Source: Chloroflexota bacterium
Lineage (GTDB): Bacteria; Chloroflexota; Dehalococcoidia; Lucifugimonadales; JACPCL1
Length of the DNA: 64,000 nt
Direction of reading: 5' to 3'
NCBI GenBank assembly: GCA_016179765.1
Contig: JACPCL010000033.1
Location: 1 to 64,000, forward strand
Part shown: in pieces, positions 58,309-64,000 of the stretch
Layout of the letters: every line of letters begins with the position of its first letter
Numbering within the stretch: the first letter of the stretch is position 1
Program-made: the position numbers and the translations under genes
The notes under the pieces: generated by a model
Database searches by the model: none
What the model saw: the letters and a program-made list of their open reading frames with translations, nothing else
What the model was told of the DNA's origin: nothing

Positions 58309-58778
58309 ATGAAGCTTTACAGGCTGCCGTTTGTGCTGCACAGCCCCAGCGAGGAGACGGAGGACAAGTACCTGGCGGAGATACCCGCTTTGCCGGGCTG
58401 CCGCGCCTGGGGAGATACGCCTGGCCAGGCGCTAGAGTATCTGCAAAGCGTGGCGACCGCGTTCATTGAGTCGTACCGCGAGCGTGGCGATTCGCTGCCT
58501 GAGAAGGTGCGCCTGGCCGCCCAAGAGGTGGAAACAGGCGAGGCGCTGGGTGAAGTGATGGTGGGCTGGTTGAACTATAGGGAACTTACGAGGAAGCTGC
58601 GTAGGCTGGGGTGTGCCTTTGAACGACAGGCCAAAGGCGACCACGAGGTCTGGATCAACACAACCAATAACCAGCGGACGACGATCCCCAACTGGGCGGC
58701 AAGGACCTGAAGGCTGGGACAGTTAGCGGAATGCTTAGGGACTTGGGAATCTCCAAGGAAGACTTTGAGAGGGCATGA
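58309..58778 (+). pseudogene. HicB-HicA fusion with a frameshift in the HicA part
   Basis: From ATG 58309 (AGAGGG upstream) 133 residues to a TGA at 58708-58710. Residues 1-85 are a HicB antitoxin domain (YLAEIPALPGCRAWGDTPGQAL, in short LPGCRAWGDT). From ~90, NYRELTRKLRRLGCAFERQA, then KGDHEVW and TTIPN, is the HicA toxin double-stranded-RNA-binding-like fold with its catalytic His. After PN one base appears missing: in the next frame GGKDLKAGTVSGMLRDLGIS, then KEDFERA and TGA at 58776-58778 continue the HicA family ending. Both the fusion and the break are unusual; the toxin is probably inactive or altered. Confidence 0.75.
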
Positions 58779-58929
58779 GGCTGCGCTAAACCATTCGCCC
58801 ATGCGTGGATTGCGTGAGGGGGCGATGGTGCGGGTGGGTGTGGGAATGGCGGGAAGTACGCTTGAGGGATGTGGTATGATGCGCCCGTTTGTGAAGCAGG
58901 TCTAACTGCTTGGCCCAAGAGGCGAGCTT

Positions 58930-60048
58930 ATGCGTGAACGGTGGAATTGGAGTGAAGGACATCCACCCATATGCACTTGTGCTGAGTGTTTGGCTCAGAG
59001 AACTGGCAAGCCAAGCCTCAGACGGTCCGCGGAGCGAAGAGGTAGGCCTCATCCACCTGACTGCGCCTGCGACCTCTGCAAATTGTTGAGAACAGCGGAG
59101 AACTCGCAAGAAGTTAACTCCTCCCTCACCCTTGGTTCCAGTGCGCAGGAGACTACACCCCACCTAACCTACCCAGAGGGAGAGGCAGTCGCCGAAGAAC
59201 AGGCTGCGAGCGACACTGCACCTGAAGAGCCAACTGAAATGAAGACCGGAGGGTTGCCTGCGGTGCAGCAAGCCGCCGAAGAGGTGCAGCCAGGGGTAAG
59301 CCCAGACGTCGTCGCGCCTTATGCTGCGGTCATTCGGCGAGAAGGACGAGAGGAGAACGCTGGAATGCGTAATGGGGCACTGGTGGTTTTTGGTCTTGTG
59401 GGTATGCTGGCGATTCTTGCCGTGACCGGATTCCTGTATTGGAACAAGCAGAAGTACTTGGAGGCAACAAAGGCTCAGGTGGCGTCGCTTCAACTGCAGG
59501 TCGCAAACCTGGAAGGGCAGTTGACCGCGTCTCAAAGTGGCGCACAAGCCCTGCAAACCAGACTGGAAAAGGCTGTCCAAGACCTAGCTCTGACCCAGCA
59601 GCAACTGGTGCAGAGTGGCATGGAGGTGACGGCCCTGCAAGGCCAGATAAGTGCTGCCAACAAACGGACGGAGGCTGTAACGACACAACTAACCATGGTC
59701 AAAGCAGAACTGGAGGCGTTGCAAGCGCCACCCTTGACTACAGGAGACCCAGTTGTTACCAAAGGTTCGTTGTCGGCACTTCAACGCATATCAGTTCCTA
59801 TTGAGTTGAAGGCGTTTGAACAGGTCCAGGGCGAGTTGTTTGCAGCAAGTTGGGACTTGACCTTTTACATCCAAGACCCAACAGGGGCAATGGTACGGAA
59901 CTTCGGGAAAGTCGTTCAGACGAACTTCCAGTTCACCGCGCAGGCGCCGGGCAGATACACCTTATTCATCGCCGACCCTTATGGCAGGGTAGACATTGGA
60001 GATGGTGCAATTGCCTATACCCTGCGGTATGTGATCCTGCGAAAGTAA
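58930..60048 (+). CDS. Membrane protein with paired HPPxCxCxxC motifs
   Basis: 372 residues. Two motifs at the start, GHPPICTCAECLAQRTG (~residue 8) and PHPPDCACDLCKLL (~40), each with three Cys in the pattern C-x-C-x2-C, look like a metal site. A 100-residue acidic linker, one transmembrane helix (ALVVFGLVGMLAILAVTGFLYW, ~155-175), a 100-residue coiled coil and a terminal beta domain (FTAQAPGRYTLFIADPYGRVDIG) follow. Predicted: Cys domain inside, coiled coil and beta domain outside. No family recognised. Confidence 0.75.
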   Translation: MRERWNWSEGHPPICTCAECLAQRTGKPSLRRSAERRGRPHPPDCACDLCKLLRTAENSQEVNSSLTLGSSAQETTPHLTYPEGEAVAEEQAASDTAPEEPTEMKTGGLPAVQQAAEEVQPGVSPDVVAPYAAVIRREGREENAGMRNGALVVFGLVGMLAILAVTGFLYWNKQKYLEATKAQVASLQLQVANLEGQLTASQSGAQALQTRLEKAVQDLALTQQQLVQSGMEVTALQGQISAANKRTEAVTTQLTMVKAELEALQAPPLTTGDPVVTKGSLSALQRISVPIELKAFEQVQGELFAASWDLTFYIQDPTGAMVRNFGKVVQTNFQFTAQAPGRYTLFIADPYGRVDIGDGAIAYTLRYVILRK

Positions 60049-60094
60049 TCCTCAATATTTCTGAGGGAAACGCAGGGTGAGCGGCAAACCAGCA

Positions 60095-60129
60095 GGAACC
60101 CCTGGGCTTACGTCCAGGGTCCCTTTTTG
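60095..60129 (+). terminator. Hairpin with T tail
   Basis: GGAACCCCTGG pairs with CCAGGGTCCC across GCTTACGT and is followed by TTTTT. It lies 47 bp after the membrane-protein gene and overlaps the end of the convergent PIN gene. Confidence 0.5.
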
Positions 60130-60566
60130 CTTACGACCGCTCCTAAGAGCTCTCCTGGCGTAGCCACCATAAAGGGCAGGCCGGCGGCAAGGACGGCTGT
60201 GGTAAGCAGATGGCGGCGGTCCAGGGTAAGGAGGTAGCCGGCGTTGCAGGCCCAGGCAGCGGCTAAGACGTGAGCATCCTTTTCTGCAACGATATGGGCG
60301 CAGCGGGCTAGCAACTCCTGGGAGGGTGGGCCTCCGATCTCTGGGCTTGCCGCCGCCAACTGCGCATAAAACCGTGCGAGCTCTTTTGCGGTGAACTTCT
60401 GCGCGATGTTGACGCGGGCCTCCAGGAGAATAAGCTCGGTGACAAAGGCGCGATAGGGCTGCCGCTGGCACACTTGGAGAGCCATGGCGGAGCCGCCGGT
60501 GGGGGAGCGGGATGCCGCCACCAGAACGCTGACGTCCAGAAAGACGTGGACGGACTGCTGGGCCAC
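60108..60566 (-). CDS. PIN-domain toxin (VapC-like)
   Basis: 152 residues from a GTG that directly follows the antitoxin stop (TAG-GTG). PIN-type acidic residues: Asp in VFLDVSVLVAAS, Glu in TELILLEARVN, Asp in EKDAHVLAAAW and Asp in LLTLDRRHL. VapC toxins are metal-dependent RNases, often against tRNA. Second gene of a toxin-antitoxin operon. Confidence 0.83.
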   Translation of the reverse strand: MAQQSVHVFLDVSVLVAASRSPTGGSAMALQVCQRQPYRAFVTELILLEARVNIAQKFTAKELARFYAQLAAASPEIGGPPSQELLARCAHIVAEKDAHVLAAAWACNAGYLLTLDRRHLLTTAVLAAGLPFMVATPGELLGAVVSKKGPWT

Positions 60567-60845
60567 CTATGCGCCGGAGGAGCCGAGGAGTGCTCGTACT
60601 TTGGCGGCGGTGGCTTCATCCAGCACGTCCTCTTCCAAGAAACGCTGAAGGTCCTCCTCGGCATAGCGGCGCAGGGATGCTGTGCCCTGGACCAGGGGAA
60701 CGATCTCCAGGTGGCCGCCGGTGAGAGACACCGATAGCAACGTCTCGGGGCGGATGCCCAGGGCCTCGCGGAAATCGGCGGGAATGGTGATCTGGCCCTT
60801 GGGCAGAGCCTTGATGACTTTTGTAGGTACTGTAGTGATAGCCAT
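60567..60845 (-). CDS. AbrB/SpoVT-type antitoxin (VapB-like)
   Basis: 92 residues. A swapped-hairpin AbrB domain occupies residues ~10-55 (ALPKGQITIPADFREALGI, then PETLLSVSLTGGHLEIVPL). The acidic helical tail (RRYAEEDLQRFLEEDVLDE) would wrap the PIN toxin. Such proteins bind palindromic operators as dimers and repress their own operon. The start codon has little Shine-Dalgarno match. A strong promoter is 39 bp upstream. Confidence 0.85.
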   Translation of the reverse strand: MAITTVPTKVIKALPKGQITIPADFREALGIRPETLLSVSLTGGHLEIVPLVQGTASLRRYAEEDLQRFLEEDVLDEATAAKVRALLGSSGA

Positions 60846-60883
60846 GATGGGGAAAGGGATTTTCGGAAATTCGGATTTACGCC

Positions 60884-60912
60884 ATTATACAAGGTTCACT
60901 GTCGTACGTCAA
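60884..60912 (-). promoter_or_regulatory. Promoter of the VapBC-like operon
   Basis: TTGACG (60912-60907) and perfect TATAAT (60889-60884) separated by 17 bp on the minus strand. Confidence 0.75.
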
Positions 60913-60995
60913 TAGCGACTCATGCGTGGCCCTTCCAAGGAGCAGCGCTACCAGTGGGTCCGCCCCTACAAAAGGCAAGGATGGGACTGAAAGCC

Positions 60996-61799
60996 TCACC
61001 GCCTCCGCGCCCGGCCCCGCAGCGCCGCCAGGGCGAGCGTGATGCTGACGACGCCGACGCCGGCTATGGCCAGGACGCCTTTGAGCAGGATGTCCGGCTC
61101 CCAGCCGACGCTCACCAGGGAGCGCATGGCGGCCAGGAGGTAGGTGACTGGGTTGTAGCCGGCCACAGTGGCCAGCCAACCAGTCAGAGCCTCTTGCGGC
61201 AGGAACAGGGTGGTCATGAAGAGAAAGGGGAAAAAGAGAAGGAAGCTGATGTTCACGGCGGCGGGATTGCCGGTTTTCAAGGCAATGGCGTAGGGGAAGC
61301 CGGTGAAGACCAGGCCCCAGACGCCCCCCAGAAGGATGAAGGCCAACATCCCCAGAGGGCCGCTCTCAAAGCCTACGCCAACCACAAAGCCCATAACGAT
61401 GACTGGCAGCGTCAGTCCCACCACCACGGCAAAATCGGCCATCATGAGGCCCAGGAGCAGGGCCAGGCGGTTGACGGGCGTCACGGAGAGGCGGTCAAAG
61501 TAGCCGGACTGGATGTCGGTCACCACCGTGATGGCGCGAGAGTTGCCCGTGACGGCGAAGAGGATGGCGACGGGGAGCTGGAAGGCCTTGTAGTCCAGGT
61601 CGGGGATGCGCTCGGCGAAGTCCTGCAAAGCACCCACGTTCATGACGAAGAAGAAGATGGGGATGACCAGGGCCGGGATGACGGCTTCGGGGTCTCGCCG
61701 CAGGGAGCGCAGGGCGCGTCCGGCGACGGTGAGCAGGTCGGCGAAGAAGCCGGCCTTCCGGGCATGGACGGCCTGGGTGGTTGCTGTGATGGTGGTCAT
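60996..61799 (-). CDS. ABC-2 type transporter permease
   Basis: 267 residues with six hydrophobic segments. ABC-2 signature near the middle: ITVVTDIQSGYFDRLSVTPVNRLALLLG (short: SGYFDRLSVTPVNR), then PLGMLAFILLGGVWGLVF and LTGWLATVAGYNPVTYLLAAMRSL at the end. It is the membrane half of an exporter of the DrrB/NodJ kind. Lies 100 bp downstream of its ATPase gene in the same orientation, with a family-A-like element between them. Substrate (drug, lipid or polysaccharide) unknown. Confidence 0.9.
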   Translation of the reverse strand: MTTITATTQAVHARKAGFFADLLTVAGRALRSLRRDPEAVIPALVIPIFFFVMNVGALQDFAERIPDLDYKAFQLPVAILFAVTGNSRAITVVTDIQSGYFDRLSVTPVNRLALLLGLMMADFAVVVGLTLPVIVMGFVVGVGFESGPLGMLAFILLGGVWGLVFTGFPYAIALKTGNPAAVNISFLLFFPFLFMTTLFLPQEALTGWLATVAGYNPVTYLLAAMRSLVSVGWEPDILLKGVLAIAGVGVVSITLALAALRGRARRR

Positions 61800-61849
61800 G
61801 GGTGTCCTCGCAAGGGAATAAGGTCAGGGTGAAGTGTTACCCCCCACCT

Positions 61850-61880
61850 CAGTCCTCCCCCGCAAGGGGGGAGGAAGAAG
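61850..61880. repeat. Family-A-like hairpin between ABC genes
   Basis: CAGTCCTCCCCCGCAAGGGG followed by GGAGGAAG, like the interior of the MITE copies. Confidence 0.5.
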
Positions 61881-61899
61881 CTTTCGTAGCAAAGGTAGG

Positions 61900-62889
61900 C
61901 TATCCAACGCGGCTTGTGGCCGATGGCTGGGCCCCGTCGCCGCTCTGGAGGCGGGCGCCGGTGGCCTGAAGGAAAACGTCGTCCAGCGTAGGGGTACGCA
62001 GAGTCAGCTCCAGGACCCGGACGCCCCCCTGGTTGAGGGCGAGGGCCACGTTACTGATAAAGCCCGCTCCGTTGGTGACGCTGATGGTGACCTCGGCGCC
62101 ATGGGCCTCCACCTGCCGAACGGCGAGCAGGTCGCGGACCACCGCCACGGCGACGGCAGGGTCGCCGTCAACCCGGGCGATGATCAGGTCGGAGCCGAGG
62201 GCCCGTTTGAGCTCGGCAGGCGCGCCCTGGGCCACCAGCTTGCCCCTGTGGATGATGCCCACACGGTCCGCCACGGCGTCGGCCTCCTCCAGGTACTGGG
62301 TGGTGAGGAAGATGGTGACGCCCAGCTCGCGATTGATGCGGCGCACCTCCTCCCAGACGCGAGCGCGGGAGATGGGGTCCAGGCCGGTGGTGGGCTCGTC
62401 CAGAAAGAGCACCTCCGGGTTATGCACCAGGGCGGCAGCCAGGTCCAGGCGTCGTTTCATGCCGGAGGAGTAGGTTCCGATGAGCCGGTCCATGGCCTCG
62501 CCAATGTCCACCAGGGAGAGGAGAGCGGCGATGCGCTGGTCGGCCTGCCTGCGGGGAAGGCCGTAGAGGCGCGCCTGGAGGCGCAGCATCTCCCGGCCGG
62601 TCTGCTTGGCGTCCAGGGCGGCCTCCTGAAGGGCGGCGCCGATGCGCAGGCGCACCTCCTGAGGCTGGCGGACGACGTCGTAGCCGGCAACGGCGATGCT
62701 ACCGGCCGTGGGCAACAGCAGCGTGATGAGCACGCGCACGGCCGTGGTCTTGCCGGCGCCGTTGGGGCCCAGGAAGCCGTAGATTTCACCGCGCCGGACC
62801 GCCAGGTCAATGCCGTCCACGGCCCTCACCGCCCCAAAGTGGCGCACGAGGCCTTCCGCGATGATGGCGTGCTGGGTGGTACTGGCCAT
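61900..62889 (-). CDS. ABC transporter ATP-binding protein, DrrA-like
   Basis: 329 residues. Walker A GPNGAGKTTAVRVLI, Q-loop region, signature YSSGMKRRLDLAAAL, Walker B VLFLDEPTTGLDP and H-loop in IFLTTQYLEEAD. A C-terminal extension after ~215 (GDPAVAVAVVRDLLAV, RTPTLDDVFLQATGARL) is typical of DrrA/CcmA exporter ATPases. Pairs with the permease downstream. Start ATG at 62889 directly precedes MASTTQHAIIAEGLVRHFG. Confidence 0.93.
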   Translation of the reverse strand: MASTTQHAIIAEGLVRHFGAVRAVDGIDLAVRRGEIYGFLGPNGAGKTTAVRVLITLLLPTAGSIAVAGYDVVRQPQEVRLRIGAALQEAALDAKQTGREMLRLQARLYGLPRRQADQRIAALLSLVDIGEAMDRLIGTYSSGMKRRLDLAAALVHNPEVLFLDEPTTGLDPISRARVWEEVRRINRELGVTIFLTTQYLEEADAVADRVGIIHRGKLVAQGAPAELKRALGSDLIIARVDGDPAVAVAVVRDLLAVRQVEAHGAEVTISVTNGAGFISNVALALNQGGVRVLELTLRTPTLDDVFLQATGARLQSGDGAQPSATSRVG

Positions 62890-62946
62890 TGTTCCCTACA
62901 GGGGGTTCCCTACAGGGGTTGAGGAGAGGGGTGGCATGGCGTGCCC

Positions 62947-63162
62947 CTACTCCCGTATCGGCAACGTGCCCCAGGTCACGCCGGAGGGGTCGCCAAGAAG
63001 CCTCTTCTCTTTGATCACCTCTCGCACGTGCAGAAGGGTGGCGTTTGGCTCGCTCGTCACCATCACCCAGTCCGGCGCCTCAGGCAACCAGTAGGGTGAG
63101 GTGATGCGTACCACCTTCTTCTCCTTGGCGCTGAAGTAGATGCCTATCTTCTTTGGGTCCAT
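62947..63162 (-). CDS. Small conserved-looking protein of unknown function
   Basis: 71 residues. KIGIYFSAKEKKVVRITSPY and WVMVTSEPNATLLHVREVI give a compact alpha/beta pattern; no motif identifies a family. No membrane segment. It may be the first gene of the ABC operon (57 bp upstream of the ATPase gene) or independent. Confidence 0.55.
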   Translation of the reverse strand: MDPKKIGIYFSAKEKKVVRITSPYWLPEAPDWVMVTSEPNATLLHVREVIKEKRLLGDPSGVTWGTLPIRE

Positions 63163-63221
63163 GCGCTAGCCCTCCACGTGATGTCCTCGGTACTCTAGCC
63201 CGTTACTTTAGCAGATTTCGC

Positions 63222-63342
63222 CCTCTCGCCCAAGGGGGAGCAATTTATGGTGAAGAACTTGGCGCTGCTTCGCAGCGCCAAGTTCTTCACGTGGATCTTT
63301 CCCCCTTCCCTGAGAGGGAAGGGGAACTAAGGGGGTTAGGTT
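63222..63342. repeat. Composite: hairpin with flanking family-A copy after glmS
   Basis: GTGAAGAACTTGGCGCTGC pairs exactly with 63272-63290 across TTC (63250-63290). CCCCCTTCCCTGAGAGGGAAGG followed by the GGGGGTTAGGTT end is at 63300-63342, and a partial inverse (CGCCCTCTCGCCCAAGGGGG) at 63222. It may end the glmS transcript. Confidence 0.6.
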
Positions 63343-63346
63343 TTCC

Positions 63347-64000
63347 TTATTCCACCGTCACCGTCTTGGCCAGGTTGCGGGGCTGGTCAACGTCACAGCC
63401 ACGGCGCACGGCGATGTGATACGCCAGCAGTTGCATGGGCACCACGTTGACCATGGGCGACACCAGATAAGGGGAAGGGGGAACCTCTATCAGGTCATCC
63501 GCCACGCCCCGCAGGTCGTGCTGCCCCTGGGTTGCCAGGGCAATCACCTTGCCGCCCCGGGCCTTCACCTCCTGTATGTTGCTGCGCATCTTGTCATACA
63601 GCCCGTCCCTGGGGGCCAGAGCCACCACGGGCATGGTCCCGTCAATGAGGGCGATGGGGCCGTGCTTCATTTCGCCGGCGGGATAGCCCTCGGCGTGGAT
63701 GTAGCTAATCTCCTTCATCTTCAGGGCGCCCTCCATGGCCACGGGCATGTTGATGCCCCGTCCGAGGTACAGGAAGTGGAGGTAGTCGGCGTACTGGTGC
63801 GCCAGACGCTGATAGAGACCCTGGTGCTCCAACACCTGGCCGATGAGCCGCGGGACGGTGGCCAGGTCGTTGAGGAGCGATTCCATCCGGCCTGGGCCCA
63901 GGTGGCCGCGCACCTTGCCCAGGTAGACAGCCAGCAAGTAGAGGGCGGCCAGAGAGCCGATGAGGCACTTGGTGCTGGCCACGCCGATCTCCGGCCCCAC
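63347..64000 (-). CDS. glmS: Glutamine-fructose-6-phosphate aminotransferase, C-terminal part
   Basis: 217 residues, cut by the window edge; the N-terminal glutaminase domain lies outside. The visible part is the second half of the isomerase (SIS) region: EIGVASTKC, LGRGINMPVAMEGALKMKEISYIHAEGYPAGEMKHGPIALID (in short, ALKMKEISYIHAEGYPAGE) and the invariant end DVDQPRNLAKTVTVE. Forms glucosamine-6-phosphate for cell-wall precursors. Stop codon adjoins a family-A repeat. Confidence 0.95.
   Translation of the reverse strand: MGPEIGVASTKCLIGSLAALYLLAVYLGKVRGHLGPGRMESLLNDLATVPRLIGQVLEHQGLYQRLAHQYADYLHFLYLGRGINMPVAMEGALKMKEISYIHAEGYPAGEMKHGPIALIDGTMPVVALAPRDGLYDKMRSNIQEVKARGGKVIALATQGQHDLRGVADDLIEVPPSPYLVSPMVNVVPMQLLAYHIAVRRGCDVDQPRNLAKTVTVE

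Noticed and set aside
61834-62922. 362-codon plus-strand frame over the ABC ATPase gene
   Set aside because: Antisense shadow; the minus strand encodes a complete ATPase with Walker motifs.

Overview
The window is 64 kb of GC-rich, densely coding bacterial chromosome. Gene content (non-mevalonate isoprenoid synthesis, ribonuclease Y, a HyuB-type hydantoinase subunit, paired MaoC-type dehydratases, a BadF/HgdC-type activase, a Lin0512 protein) and abundant short palindromic repeats fit an uncultured Chloroflexota, most likely Dehalococcoidia-like. This placement is inference: there is no rRNA in the window, and I recognised no tRNA gene.

Layout. 0-9 kb: yacL-like PIN/TRAM gene and ispD, a DedA-like membrane protein plus hydrolase pair, a PHP phosphoesterase, a two-gene MaoC dehydratase, a peptidase-MA lipoprotein, argF and a Lin0512 protein. 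9-13.7 kb: an MFS exporter, then a lower-GC islet (lipoprotein, small membrane protein, VOC protein) bounded by identical 24-bp direct repeats. 13.9-23.5 kb: rny, an oligopeptide-type binding lipoprotein, a UPF0104 membrane protein, TatD, a Yip1-like protein, an aldo/keto reductase, DinB and EVE proteins.

23.7-36 kb is the most unusual part. A minus-strand operon runs from small membrane proteins through a zinc-finger membrane protein, a 1126-residue fusion (four 44-residue membrane repeats, a solute-binding module and a von Willebrand A domain) and a coiled-coil membrane protein to TelA. Divergent from it lie a GAF/TPR-like sensor and a ToxR-like transmembrane winged-helix regulator whose outer domain is homologous to the solute-binding module of the fusion. 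I read this as one envelope sensing or stress-response locus.

36-51 kb: aminotransferase, an acyl-CoA dehydratase activase fusion, methyltransferase, ketopantoate reductase, UMF1-type MFS, BrnT/BrnA, HyuB, cupin, mfd, RelE/Phd. 51.5-54 kb: an AT-richer restriction-modification islet. 54-64 kb: dnaE, a HicB-HicA fusion broken by a frameshift, a Cys-motif membrane protein, AbrB/PIN toxin-antitoxin, an ABC-2 exporter and the C-terminal part of glmS.

Throughout, palindromic repeats sit between genes and sometimes inside them: a C/G-rich family carrying CCTAACCCC, a TIR-bearing MITE-like family (three copies), and long perfect hairpins. One copy lies in frame inside mfd, and others form the first codons and the stop codon of ispD.
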